The notes under the pieces are model-generated. The model was not told where the DNA came from, searched no databases, and saw only the letters and a program-made list of their open reading frames with translations. 64,000 nt of DNA, taken from Citricoccus sp. K5. Lineage in GTDB: Bacteria; Actinomycetota; Actinomycetes; Actinomycetales; Micrococcaceae. A program made the position numbers and the translations under genes. The stretch is from positions 1,688,909 to 1,752,908 of the forward strand of contig NZ_LR732817.1 in the NCBI RefSeq assembly GCF_902506195.1, written 5' to 3'. Positions 24,463 through 33,094 of this stretch are shown piece by piece (position 1 is the stretch's first letter; each line of letters starts with the position of its first letter).

Positions 24463-26439
24463 ATGCAATACCACCTGGACGGCTACCGCTACGGAGATCC
24501 CACGATCGAGCCGGCAGCCCCCGGCCGTGACACGGGGCAGGGCCCCCTGCCGGATGAGGTCGATGTCCTGATCGTCGGCACCGGACCGGCCGGCACCGTT
24601 CTGGCAGCGCAGCTGGCCGAGTTCCCGGAGATCACCACCCGCGTGGTGGAGCGCCGCCAGGGGCCGCTGCCCGTGGGCCAGGCCGATGGGGTCTCCTGCC
24701 GCACCGTGGAGATGTTCGACGCCTTCGGTCTGGCCACCGCACTGTTGGACGAGGCCTACTGGGTCAACGAGACCACGTTCTGGTCCCCGTCCTCCGAGGA
24801 TCGCGGGGGCATCACCCGCACCGGCCAGATCCAGGACGTCGCGGACGGGCTCAGCGAGTATCCACACGTGATCGTCAATCAGGCCCGCATGCAGGAGATG
24901 CTCCTGGCCAAGGCGTCGAAGTCCGCCTCCCGGCTGGAGGTCGACTACGGGTTCAAGGCCCTCGGCGTGGATATCCCGGAGGACCCCGAGGCGCGGGTGA
25001 CGGTCACCCTGGAGGTGACGGACCAGGACGGCAAGGGCACCGGCACCACCCGCACCGTCCGGGCCCGCTACGTGATCGGATGTGACGGTGCCCGCTCCGT
25101 CATCCGCACCTCGATCGGACGGTCCCTGCATGGCGACGCCCAGAACCACGCCTGGGGTGTTCTGGACATCCTCCCGGTCACCGACTTCCCGGACGTTCGC
25201 AAGAAGGCCGTCATGCAGTCCGCGTCCGGCTCCCTGCTCCAGATCCCACGCGAGGGCGGGAACCTGGTGCGCTACTACGTGGACCTCGGCGACCTCCCCG
25301 AGGGCGACCGCAGCGTCCGCGAGCGCACCACCTTCGAGGACATCCTCGCTGCCGCCCAGAGGGCACTGCACCCGTACACTCTGGACGCCAAGGACGTGGC
25401 CTGGTGGAGCGTGTACGAGGTCGGTCAGCGGGTGACGGACGGGTTCGATGACGTGCCGGCAGACGGCGTCGGAGTCCTGGCCCCACGGGTGTTCATCGCC
25501 GGGGACGCCTGTCACACGCACTCGGCCAAGGCGGGGCAGGGCATGAACGTGTCCATGCAGGACACCTACAACCTGGGCTGGAAGCTGGCCGCCGTGCTGC
25601 AGGGCCGCTCACCGAAGTCGCTGCTGGCCACCTACTCCGGCGAGCGTCAGAAGATCGCTCGGGAACTCATCGACTTCGACAAGCGCTGGTCCAAGATGAT
25701 CGGCTCCAAGGTCTCCGACCCGAACGACCCGGAGTCCGGAGGCGTCGCCGCGAACGACGTCGAAGCGCACTTCGTGGCCGGCGGGAAGTTCACGGCGGGA
25801 CTGTCCACGGTGTACGAGCGCTCCCTCCTGACGGGGGGAACGGAGCATCAGGGTCTGGCCCCCGGGTTCGAGGTCGGGACCCGGTTCCACTCGGCTCCGG
25901 TCGTCCGTGTGGCGGATGCGAAGCCGGAGCAGCTGGGCCATGTGCACGAGGCGGACGGCCGCTGGCGCCTGTACGCCTTCGGTGACGCCGTTGCCATCGG
26001 GTCAGAGACCTCGGCCCTCGGCGCGCTGCTGGAGTTCCTGGACACCTCCGAGCAGTCCCCGGTCCGCCGATTCACCCCGTCCGGGGCACCGGACGACGCC
26101 GTGTTCGATGTCCGGGCGATCCTCCAGCAGGAGCACCATTCCGTGGACCTGAACGCCCTGCCACCGTTCCTCCTCCCGGCCAAGGGCAGGTTCGGCCTGC
26201 GCGACTACGAGAAGGTCTTCTCTGCCGAGAGGACCAACGGTCACCTGCTCGGCACGGTTCCCGGCCTCCAGGTTACCCAGGACATCTATGACCTGCGTGG
26301 CATCGACCGTGAGCGAGGTGCCCTCGTGGTTGTCCGCCCGGACCAGTACGTGGCACAGGTCCTCCCGCTGGGAGCCCACACCGAGCTGGCGGACTTCTTT
26401 GCCGCATTCATGATCGATCAGGGCGTCGATCAGGGCTGA
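24463..26439 (+). CDS. FAD-dependent aromatic-ring hydroxylase (phenol 2-/3-hydroxybenzoate 4-monooxygenase family)
   Basis: 658-residue class A flavoprotein monooxygenase that hydroxylates a phenolic substrate with NADPH and O2. FAD motif VLIVGTGPAGTVLAAQLA (about 35-52); VIGCDGARSVIR (DG motif); and RVFIAGDACHTHSAKAGQGMN (GD motif, split here: AGDACHTHSAKAGQG) that contacts FAD. The C-terminal 170 residues form the thioredoxin-like phenol-hydroxylase dimerisation domain with GRWRLYAFGD and VVRPDQYVAQVLPL. Length and N-terminal style match MobA-type 3-hydroxybenzoate 4-monooxygenase, so that is the best guess; phenol is an alternative. GGAG lies four bases before the ATG. Downstream ring-cleavage genes are absent, so it would feed a pathway encoded elsewhere. 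Confidence 0.87.
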   Translation: MQYHLDGYRYGDPTIEPAAPGRDTGQGPLPDEVDVLIVGTGPAGTVLAAQLAEFPEITTRVVERRQGPLPVGQADGVSCRTVEMFDAFGLATALLDEAYWVNETTFWSPSSEDRGGITRTGQIQDVADGLSEYPHVIVNQARMQEMLLAKASKSASRLEVDYGFKALGVDIPEDPEARVTVTLEVTDQDGKGTGTTRTVRARYVIGCDGARSVIRTSIGRSLHGDAQNHAWGVLDILPVTDFPDVRKKAVMQSASGSLLQIPREGGNLVRYYVDLGDLPEGDRSVRERTTFEDILAAAQRALHPYTLDAKDVAWWSVYEVGQRVTDGFDDVPADGVGVLAPRVFIAGDACHTHSAKAGQGMNVSMQDTYNLGWKLAAVLQGRSPKSLLATYSGERQKIARELIDFDKRWSKMIGSKVSDPNDPESGGVAANDVEAHFVAGGKFTAGLSTVYERSLLTGGTEHQGLAPGFEVGTRFHSAPVVRVADAKPEQLGHVHEADGRWRLYAFGDAVAIGSETSALGALLEFLDTSEQSPVRRFTPSGAPDDAVFDVRAILQQEHHSVDLNALPPFLLPAKGRFGLRDYEKVFSAERTNGHLLGTVPGLQVTQDIYDLRGIDRERGALVVVRPDQYVAQVLPLGAHTELADFFAAFMIDQGVDQG

Positions 26440-26472
26440 GCCCGACGGAGCAGGGCCCGGTGGACAGGCTTC

Positions 26473-26982
26473 TCAGTCCGCCGGGTCCATCCCGGCCACA
26501 TAGGCTGCCTGGCCCACGTGCTGCAGTGCGTCGGCATAGACGCTGACCAACCGCACCGCACGGGTGACCGGCGGGTCCCACTGACGGTCGATCACCTCCG
26601 CGAGGTCCGCCTCCGTCAGGGTCCCGAGGTAGTCCAGGGACTGCACCGTCACGGCCGCCAGGTACTCGCGCAGCACATCCTTGTCCTGGACGACGACGGC
26701 GCGCGCCGTGTCCTCCGACTGGCCGTAGCCATGTTCCTCGGCCGGCACGTCCGGGCCGAACCGATCCACCCAGCCCTGGGCGGTCCACACCTGGTCCTGT
26801 CCGCTCAGGTGGGCGATCTGCGCGTCGATCTCACGGCCGGAGTGCCACAGCAGCCAGGCAATGGAGTTGGGGTGGCCGCCCGGGTGGGAGTTCACGTTGG
26901 AGGGGCCGATGCGGTCCCAGACCAGGTCCAGCTCATCGAGGGGGCGGCGGGCGAGTTCCTGCAACACGGCGATCGAGTTCAT
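26473..26982 (-). CDS. DinB-superfamily metalloenzyme-fold protein
   Basis: 169 residues with the four-helix DinB/YfiT fold (not DNA polymerase IV): NSIAWLLWHSGREIDAQIAHLSG carries the first metal-ligand His, and YADALQHVGQAAYVAGM carries a later His in the usual H-x3-(G/A)-Q setting. Many actinobacterial members are mycothiol-dependent transferases, and this host has a mycothiol system (mtr), so a thiol-transferase or detoxification role is reasonable but unproven. The ATG at 26982 is chosen; a GTG five codons earlier is possible. It is divergent from the baeRF-like gene and convergent with the monooxygenase. Confidence 0.75.
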   Translation of the reverse strand: MNSIAVLQELARRPLDELDLVWDRIGPSNVNSHPGGHPNSIAWLLWHSGREIDAQIAHLSGQDQVWTAQGWVDRFGPDVPAEEHGYGQSEDTARAVVVQDKDVLREYLAAVTVQSLDYLGTLTEADLAEVIDRQWDPPVTRAVRLVSVYADALQHVGQAAYVAGMDPAD

Positions 26983-27087
26983 GGCCCCAGTGTGCACCCT
27001 CCGCCCGCCTCATCTCCACCATGCCCGTCGGCGCGCACCACCACATCGGGGGACGGCCCAGCTGGTGTACTTTTGTGGCCTCGTGGG

Positions 27088-27093
27088 TACCGT
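27088..27093 (+). promoter_or_regulatory. -10 hexamer for a leaderless baeRF-like mRNA
   Basis: TACCGT ends six bases before the ATG at 27100 and no Shine-Dalgarno is present. Confidence 0.5.
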
Positions 27094-27099
27094 GTCCCC

Positions 27100-28236
27100 A
27101 TGAGTATCGACATACCCTCCGCTGAAGACTTCGCCGAACTCACGCAGCATCGCCATCCCGCGAGCGTGACCGTGTATGTTGCCCCGTCCGGTTCGAGCGA
27201 GAGTCGATCGCCGATCGGCAGGAATCCCGAAGCTGCCCAGTTGTCCCTGCGCACGGCCGTGGGTGAGGGCGTCGCCCAGCTGGCTGCCGCCGAGGTCCCC
27301 ACCGAGGACCTGGACCGGATCACGGACGCCGTTGACCAACTCGTGGACGACCGGGACTTCTGGTCCACCCAGGCACGCTCTCTCGCCGTCTTCGTCTCAC
27401 CGCTGGGGTTGCGGGCGTTCCGGCTCATGAACAACCTCCGCACCCATTCTGGCGTCGGCGACCGTTTCGACGCCGGGCCGTTGATCCGGGCGACCACCTT
27501 CGCCCACAGTGGGTTCGTGCTGGCCGTGACGAAGGGCTCGGTCCGCCTGCTGGTGCTGGAGTCAGACGCCTCCTGCCATGAGGTGGAACTGACCGGGCTG
27601 CCCGAGGACCTCGGCCTGGAGTTGCAGACGGCGGACAACGAGGGCCGGATGGACCGTCAGCGGGCGGACGGCGCCCTGCGGCCCAAGATCCAGCGCCGCG
27701 ACTACTGCTCCACCGTGCAGGAGGCGGTCCTGCGCCAGATCAACGGCTCGAACCACCCACTGGTGCTGGCGGCCAGCCCCGATCTCGAACCGGCCTACCG
27801 GGAGATCAACACCTACCGGCGGCTGGTCGAGGAGGGCATCACGGCCAATCCGGCCTCCCTGGGTCTGGACGACCTCGCCCGCCGGGGACGCGACGTCCTG
27901 GACCGCAACTATGCTGCCCAGCTCGCCGACTGGAGGGAACAGTTCGGCACCCTCCGCGCCCATGGCCGGGCCAGTGCGAAGCTCCGCGAGATCGCCAAGG
28001 CGGCCACAGCCGGCCAGGTGGACGTCCTCCTGTTCGACCTCACGGCGGAACGTGAGGGCACGATCGACGAGTACGGCAACGTCACCCCCGCCGACGAGCC
28101 GAGCGCTCACACCTATGGACTGGCGGACGAGGTCGCGGCCCGCGTCCTGCGCACCGGCGGCACGGTCAAGGCGGTCCGCGGGGCTGATCTTCCCGACGGC
28201 GCCAGGATCGCCGCGACGTTCCGATCGGCCTCCTGA
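27100..28236 (+). CDS. Putative bacterial archaeo-eukaryotic release-factor-like (baeRF) protein
   Basis: 378 residues. The opening (FAELTQHRHPASVTVYVAP), the mid-protein block ATTFAHSGFVLAVTKGSVRLL and the C-terminal block AKAATAGQVDVLLFDLTAEREG followed by an aspartate/glycine-rich segment and TYGLADEVAARVLRTGGTVKAV fit the eRF1-domain-2/3-like baeRF proteins, which are thought to act on stalled or hibernating ribosomes. I recognise the pattern by style only, so the family call is moderate. No signal peptide or membrane segment. TACCGT six bases before the ATG suggests a leaderless transcript. It stands alone between divergent and convergent neighbours. Confidence 0.55.
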   Translation: MSIDIPSAEDFAELTQHRHPASVTVYVAPSGSSESRSPIGRNPEAAQLSLRTAVGEGVAQLAAAEVPTEDLDRITDAVDQLVDDRDFWSTQARSLAVFVSPLGLRAFRLMNNLRTHSGVGDRFDAGPLIRATTFAHSGFVLAVTKGSVRLLVLESDASCHEVELTGLPEDLGLELQTADNEGRMDRQRADGALRPKIQRRDYCSTVQEAVLRQINGSNHPLVLAASPDLEPAYREINTYRRLVEEGITANPASLGLDDLARRGRDVLDRNYAAQLADWREQFGTLRAHGRASAKLREIAKAATAGQVDVLLFDLTAEREGTIDEYGNVTPADEPSAHTYGLADEVAARVLRTGGTVKAVRGADLPDGARIAATFRSAS

Positions 28237-28276
28237 GGGCACCGGGATCAGACGGTCCCCCAGCGCGTGGCGACGC

Positions 28277-28945
28277 TCAGGTACTGTCCATCAGGCCGGC
28301 GTCGCGGGCCACGAGTGCGGCCTGGGTGCGTGACTGGACCCCGAGCTTGGCCAGTACCCGGGAGACATGGGTCTTCGCCGTGGCCTCGGAGATGCCCAGC
28401 TCGCGTGCCAGCTGACTGTTGGAGGCGCCGGCCCCGAGCTGGGTGAGGACATCGCGTTCCCGCACCGTGAGACGTTCCAGCTGCGCAGCGGCCCCGCCTT
28501 CCTCCGCCGGGCCGACCCGGGCACTGGCGGTGGCGAGTTCCCGGAGCACGCGCCGGGTCACCTCCGGGGCCACCACCCCCTCCCCGGCGGCCACACGGCG
28601 CACGGCGGACACCAGCTCCGCGGCCTCGGCCGTCTTCAGGAGGAATCCGGCCGCGCCAGCCCGGATCGCGGACAGGACCACCTCGTCCTCGTCGAAGGTC
28701 GTCAGGACCAGCACGGCAGCGGTGCCCTCGGACACGATCTCCCGGGTGGCGGCCACGCCGTCCACCACCGGCATCCGCACATCCATCAGCACCACATCCG
28801 GGCGCAGGGCCCGGGCGTTGACGACTGCCGCCGCGCCATCGGAGGCCTCCCCCACCACCTCGATCCCCTCGGCCCGCTCGAGGATGGCCGTCAGGCCGGA
28901 GCGCACGGTGCCGTGGTCATCGGCCAGCACGACCCTGATGCTCAT
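28277..28945 (-). CDS. NarL/LuxR-type response regulator
   Basis: 222 residues. Receiver domain starts IRVVLADDHGTVRSGL; the phosphoacceptor Asp is in DVVLMDVRMPVVDG (about residue 53), with LVLTTFDEDE and FLLKTAEAAELV downstream. The C-terminal LuxR-type HTH is LTVRERDVLTQLGAGASNSQLARELGIS plus KTHVSRVLAKLGV (quoted in two pieces of one helix-turn-helix). The ATG at 28945 overlaps the stop of the sensor gene by four bases; a longer in-frame reading upstream is not a domain. It is the partner of the histidine kinase at 28942. Confidence 0.92.
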   Translation of the reverse strand: MSIRVVLADDHGTVRSGLTAILERAEGIEVVGEASDGAAAVVNARALRPDVVLMDVRMPVVDGVAATREIVSEGTAAVLVLTTFDEDEVVLSAIRAGAAGFLLKTAEAAELVSAVRRVAAGEGVVAPEVTRRVLRELATASARVGPAEEGGAAAQLERLTVRERDVLTQLGAGASNSQLARELGISEATAKTHVSRVLAKLGVQSRTQAALVARDAGLMDST

Positions 28946-30216
28946 GGCGCAGACCCCGAAGAATCCGAAGACTCCGAAGACTCCAGGTGCCCGGCCGAAT
29001 CCACGGGCACCTCTGCGCGGATCCGCCATCGGCCGTCGGCCCGCGTGATCTGGACCGTGCCGCCCACGGCCCGTAGCCGCTCACGCATGGAGGACAGGCC
29101 GATGCCGGGGCCGGCCGCACCGGAGGCCGATGGCTCGCGAGGACGGGCCGACGTCGGGTTCTCGATGTCCAGGCGGACCACCGTGGGGAGGCCGGACAGG
29201 CACAATCGGACGGCGCCGGTCCCATGCTTGGCGGCATTGGCCAGGCCCTCCTGGGCGAACCGCAGCAGCGCTTGGCCCACGGCGGGGCCGACCTCGACCG
29301 GCTGCACCTCGGCGGACACCTCCACCCCGGCGGCCTCGGTCCGTTGGAGCAATCCGGGAAGGGCATCCAGCCCGTCCCGCACCTGCAGGTCCAGTGGTTC
29401 GCCGGGTTGGTGCAGCAGTCCGATCATGGTGCGCATCTCGTCCAGGGCCGCCAGCGAGGCACTCCGGGTGTGCTGCAGGGCGCGGCGGTCCAGCTCGGTA
29501 TCCGGTGCACCGGACAGGGCTGCCGCCGAGTGCAGGGCGATCCCGGACAGGTGCGCGGACACGGTGTCATGGAGTTCACGGGCCATGGCGCTACGTTCGC
29601 GGCGGACCGCCTCGGCCCGGTCCCGTTCCGCCTCGCGCCGTGCGGTCTCGGACCGTTCGCGTTCCCAGAGGGTGGCGGCACTGGCGCGGGCCGCTCGGTC
29701 GTCGCCATTGCGCACTTCGGCTCCCCACCAGAACGGGATGGCGACGCCGGCGGTCAGGGTCAACGCCACGGGCAGCGCATAGTCCTCGCCGTGCGGAAGG
29801 GCCGCCACCACCGCCCAGAGCGCGACGACGGCCATCCCGGTCAGCCCGATGGACCAGCGGCGCTGGTGCGGTTCGGCACGCCTGGCCAGGGTGTACGCGG
29901 TGTCCGCCCAGGCGAGGAAGACCCCCACGTACAGTCCCAGAGCCGTATCCGCGACGGCGGCCGCGGAGGCCAGGGCGAATCCGGCCGTCACGTGCCGGCG
30001 TTGGAGGAGGATGGCGGCGCAGGCCGCCAGCAGGGGCACCACATGCCACACCTCGGACCCAGTCCAAGTCCCGACCAGCGGCGGTGCCATGCCCCAGGTG
30101 GAACCGGATGCCAGCAGCGCCAGCCCGACGGCGAGGTACACCAGGGGAGAGAGTGCGGCCAGCCGGGATCGGTTCACGGTCTCCATGCTAGACATCGCCG
30201 AGTGGGGGCGAGTCAT
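28942..30216 (-). CDS. DesK/NarX-type sensor histidine kinase
   Basis: 424 residues. Residues 1-165 hold about five hydrophobic segments (for example LSPLVYLAVGLALLA, VVPLLAACAAILL, MAVVALWAVVAAL) and little extracytoplasmic sequence, so it may sense within the membrane. The dimerisation/phosphoacceptor region HisKA_3 has MARELHDTVSAHLSGI with the His, after a coiled coil rich in E and R. The ATPase part has FAQEGLANAAKHG (N box) and GPGIGLSSMRERL (G box). The C-terminus ends in a Ser/Glu-rich tail. The start is uncertain: ATG at 30216, 30195 or 30186. It precedes and overlaps its response-regulator gene. The signal is unknown; the divergent GAP-family transporter is a candidate target. Confidence 0.88.
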   Translation of the reverse strand: MTRPHSAMSSMETVNRSRLAALSPLVYLAVGLALLASGSTWGMAPPLVGTWTGSEVWHVVPLLAACAAILLQRRHVTAGFALASAAAVADTALGLYVGVFLAWADTAYTLARRAEPHQRRWSIGLTGMAVVALWAVVAALPHGEDYALPVALTLTAGVAIPFWWGAEVRNGDDRAARASAATLWERERSETARREAERDRAEAVRRERSAMARELHDTVSAHLSGIALHSAAALSGAPDTELDRRALQHTRSASLAALDEMRTMIGLLHQPGEPLDLQVRDGLDALPGLLQRTEAAGVEVSAEVQPVEVGPAVGQALLRFAQEGLANAAKHGTGAVRLCLSGLPTVVRLDIENPTSARPREPSASGAAGPGIGLSSMRERLRAVGGTVQITRADGRWRIRAEVPVDSAGHLESSESSDSSGSAP

Positions 30217-30288
30217 CCGAAAGGGGTACCTCCCCGGTCAGTCCTTTGGCGGACGACAGCCCGACTCGGCCCGGGAAGGCTGGACGGC

Positions 30289-31110
30289 ATGGACTTCCTG
30301 AACGTCATCGACCCGCTCTCCGGCGGACCGCTGTTCGCCATCCTTGCCGTCCTCGCCCTGGTGGACAGCACCAGCTTCGGCACCCTGGCCATCCCCGTGT
30401 GGCTCCTGATGGCTCCGGGCAGGGTCCGGGTCGCCCGGATGCTGCTCTATCTGGGGACGATCACCCTGTTCTACTTCGTCGTCGGGCTCGCGGTGCTGCT
30501 GGGTGCCGGCTGGATCGTGGAGAACCTGGGACAACTGATGGAATCCCGGCTCGCCATGGCGTTCGGGATGCTCCTCGGGGTGGGGCTGTTCCTCTGGAGT
30601 TTCCGCCTGGACTCCCCCGCCACCAAGGAGCGGGCACGGTCCGGCAACGGGCGTCTGGCGGCTTGGCGCCGGCGGGCCACCGGGCAGGAGCCGGGCGGGT
30701 TGGGCTCCCTGGTGGGTCTCGCCCTCGGGGCTGGCCTGGTGGAAGTGGCCTCCATGCTGCCGTACCTGGCCGCCATCGGGCTGATCGCGGCCCAGGGACC
30801 CGGCTGGCCGGCGTCGACGCTGTGGCTGGCGGGCTACTGCCTGGTGATGGTTCTTCCCGCGTTGGTGCTGCTCGCTGCGCGGTGCGGCGCCGGGCGCCTG
30901 GTCGAGCGCCCGCTGGCGCGGCTGGACGCCTGGTTCGCCCGGCATGGGGCGAGCACGGCCGCCTGGGTGGTCGGTGCCGTCGGCGTGGTGCTGGTGCTGA
31001 ACACCGCACCGGCCGTGCTCTCGGCCGATGCGGTGTCCGATACAGTGCCCGGCGGGCTGCCCGCTGGGCTGTCCACCGGGCTGTTCACTGCCATGGTGGC
31101 GCGGACCTGA
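30289..31110 (+). CDS. GAP/SfLAP-family membrane protein (sulfolipid-1-addressing-like)
   Basis: 273 residues with six predicted TM helices. The N-terminal FAILAVLALVDSTSFGTLAIPVW motif (in two parts) and the internal VGLALGAGLVEVASMLPYLAAI fit the Sap/GAP family, which exports or positions peptidoglycolipids in mycobacteria. Helices 1-3 and 4-6 form two similar halves joined by a charged loop (RLDSPATKERARSGNGRL). ATG at 30289, with an AAGG-rich stretch about nine bases upstream. It is divergent from the histidine kinase. Substrate unknown; the call rests on the helix pattern and the AL-D-ST signature. Confidence 0.65.
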   Translation: MDFLNVIDPLSGGPLFAILAVLALVDSTSFGTLAIPVWLLMAPGRVRVARMLLYLGTITLFYFVVGLAVLLGAGWIVENLGQLMESRLAMAFGMLLGVGLFLWSFRLDSPATKERARSGNGRLAAWRRRATGQEPGGLGSLVGLALGAGLVEVASMLPYLAAIGLIAAQGPGWPASTLWLAGYCLVMVLPALVLLAARCGAGRLVERPLARLDAWFARHGASTAAWVVGAVGVVLVLNTAPAVLSADAVSDTVPGGLPAGLSTGLFTAMVART

Positions 31111-31167
31111 CGGGCCCGGGTGGTCAACCCTGGCGGGATGTGCCGGATCGCCAAACGTGGGAGGGTG

Positions 31168-32739
31168 TCAGTCGACGCCCTTCATGGCCTTGTGGATCGG
31201 CTTGGAGACCAACAGCATGACGACGCCGATACCGATGGTCACGGCCCCGAGGACACCGAAGTAGGTGCCCTCGTTCTCGGCACTGTAGAACCCGGCCAGC
31301 GAGCCGGCCAGCGCGGTGCCCAGCGCGACGGACAGGTTGTACAGGGCCACCATCATCACCGGGAAGCTCAGCGGGGCGAGCTTGGTGGACAGGGACAGCC
31401 CCACCGGGGAGACCAGCAGCTCGCCCATGGTCGCGGCGAAGAGGATCAGCGCGATCCACAGCACCGGGACGGCAGCGGTGCTCACCATCGGCAGGAACAA
31501 CAGGAACGCCGAGCCCATCAGGGCGATGCCCAGGGCGAACTTCACCGGGGTGTTCGGCTGCCGCTTGCCCAGCCGGGTCCAGAGCCACGCGAACACCGGG
31601 GCGAAGAGGATGATGAAGACCGGGTTGATGGACTGCACCCACGGGATGGGCATCTCCCAGCCGAGGATATCGCGGTCGAGCCGGGTGTCGGAGTACAGGG
31701 TGATCACGGTGAACTGCTGCTGGAACAGGGCGAAGAAAGCGGCCGAGCCGATGAACAGCGGAATGAACGCGATGACGCGGGACCGCTCCACCCCAGTCAC
31801 CTTCGATGAGGCCAGAAGGTAGGCGAAGATGGCGACCGCGGCCGCGGCCGCGAGGATCACCACGACGTCGGCCAGGTTGCCGGCGTGGACCACACCGGTC
31901 CCGAGCAGGACGCCCACAACCACCAGGGCGGCCGCGGCGATGGCGATCCACTTGGGGTACTGGCTGCGCGGCAGCGGATCCGGAACGGCGTGCACGTCCT
32001 CGGGGAGGTCCTTCCGGCGGACCGAGTATTGCAGGAGGCCGATGCCCATCCCCACCGCGGCGAGCCCGAAGCCGAGGTGGAAGCCCCAGCTCTGCTGGAC
32101 CCAGCCGGTCAACAGCGGGCCGAAGAGCCCGCCGATGTTGACACCCATGTAGAAGATGGAGAAGCCGGCGTCCCGGCGCGGATCCTCGCGGGTGTAGAGA
32201 TGTCCCACGAGGTTGGCGACGTTGGCCTTCAGCCCGCCCGAGCCCACCGCCACCAGGAGCAGTCCGAGCACCAGCCCAGGGATGCCCGGGACGAGGGCGA
32301 GCGCGATGTGGCCGGCCATGATGAGCAGCGCGCTGTAGAACATGGCCCGCTCGGAACCGATCAACCGGTCCGCCACCCAGCCGCCGAGGATGCAGAAGAC
32401 ATAGACCATGCCGCCGTAGGCGCCCACGATGCCCGTGGCAACGCCCTCGTCGATCCCGAGACCGCCCTCGGTGGTCTGGAAGTACATGTAGATCAGCAGG
32501 ATGCCCTGCATGCCGTAGAAGGAGAACCTCTCCCACATCTCGACGCTGAACAGGTTGGCCAGGGCACCCGGCTGGCCCAGGAAGGTCCGTCCCGAGGGGT
32601 TGCGGTCCACCGCATCCTGCTCGGCGGTCCTGGTCTCGGTGACGTGCGTCAGGCCGGGGTCGCCGGCTCCGCCCAGGTCATGGGGCTCGTTTGAGGAGGG
32701 TTTTTTCACCCGTATACCGTGCTCCTGTTTGCCCGTCAT
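31168..32739 (-). CDS. Proton-dependent oligopeptide (POT/PTR2) transporter
   Basis: About 523 residues with 14 hydrophobic segments. The family signature FSVEMWERFSFYGMQGILL (ExxERFxYY type) is at TM1, and the second signature GFSIFYMGVNIGGLFGPLL covers TM5. Function is import of di- and tripeptides with protons. The N-terminal 60 residues are hydrophilic. Start is uncertain: the ATG at 32739 is chosen; GTG at 32709 is a good alternative with AGGAG 12 bases upstream. It is divergent from the DUF2945 gene. Confidence 0.92.
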   Translation of the reverse strand: MTGKQEHGIRVKKPSSNEPHDLGGAGDPGLTHVTETRTAEQDAVDRNPSGRTFLGQPGALANLFSVEMWERFSFYGMQGILLIYMYFQTTEGGLGIDEGVATGIVGAYGGMVYVFCILGGWVADRLIGSERAMFYSALLIMAGHIALALVPGIPGLVLGLLLVAVGSGGLKANVANLVGHLYTREDPRRDAGFSIFYMGVNIGGLFGPLLTGWVQQSWGFHLGFGLAAVGMGIGLLQYSVRRKDLPEDVHAVPDPLPRSQYPKWIAIAAAALVVVGVLLGTGVVHAGNLADVVVILAAAAAVAIFAYLLASSKVTGVERSRVIAFIPLFIGSAAFFALFQQQFTVITLYSDTRLDRDILGWEMPIPWVQSINPVFIILFAPVFAWLWTRLGKRQPNTPVKFALGIALMGSAFLLFLPMVSTAAVPVLWIALILFAATMGELLVSPVGLSLSTKLAPLSFPVMMVALYNLSVALGTALAGSLAGFYSAENEGTYFGVLGAVTIGIGVVMLLVSKPIHKAMKGVD

Positions 32740-32856
32740 TGCAAATCCCGGTACGTCCGGCCCGCTCCGGGCGTACGGTGGGGTCATCCTGAAGGCGTGC
32801 CGGGCGGGGCTTCTCAACCGGGCCGCCCGTCATGCTGTCGATGCGAAAGGACCGTG

Positions 32857-33090
32857 ATGACACAGAAATTCTCCGTGGGCGACCACGTGAGCTGGAACTC
32901 CGAGGCCGGGCACGTCTCCGGGACGATCACCCAGGTGCACACCTCGGACTTCCAGTACAAGGGCCACACCCGCCGGGCCTCGCGGGACGATCCCCAGTAC
33001 GAGATCCGCAGCGACAAGACCGACCATGTGGCCGCCCACAAGGGCGGGGCGCTGACAAAGCTGACAGATCCGGCGAAGAAGAGCGGTTGA
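32857..33090 (+). CDS. DUF2945 / HVA1-family small protein
   Basis: 77 residues. FSVGDHVSWNSEAGHVSGTI, YKGHTRRASRDDPQYEIRSD and KTDHVAAHKGGALTKL match the hypervirulence-associated-1/Tudor-like family of small, widespread bacterial proteins. AAGGA lies six bases before the ATG. It is followed after four bases by the DUF488 gene, so the two form a mini-operon. The family has no established biochemical role. Confidence 0.85.
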   Translation: MTQKFSVGDHVSWNSEAGHVSGTITQVHTSDFQYKGHTRRASRDDPQYEIRSDKTDHVAAHKGGALTKLTDPAKKSG

Positions 33091-33094
33091 GCCG

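Noticed and set aside
26473-26982. A second DNA polymerase IV, because of the DinB family name
   Set aside because: This is the DinB metalloenzyme four-helix fold, unrelated to the dinB polymerase at the left edge.
26518-27099. Upstream extension of the baeRF-like gene
   Set aside because: It overlaps the DinB-fold gene on the other strand. The real start at 27100 has a -10 at the expected place.
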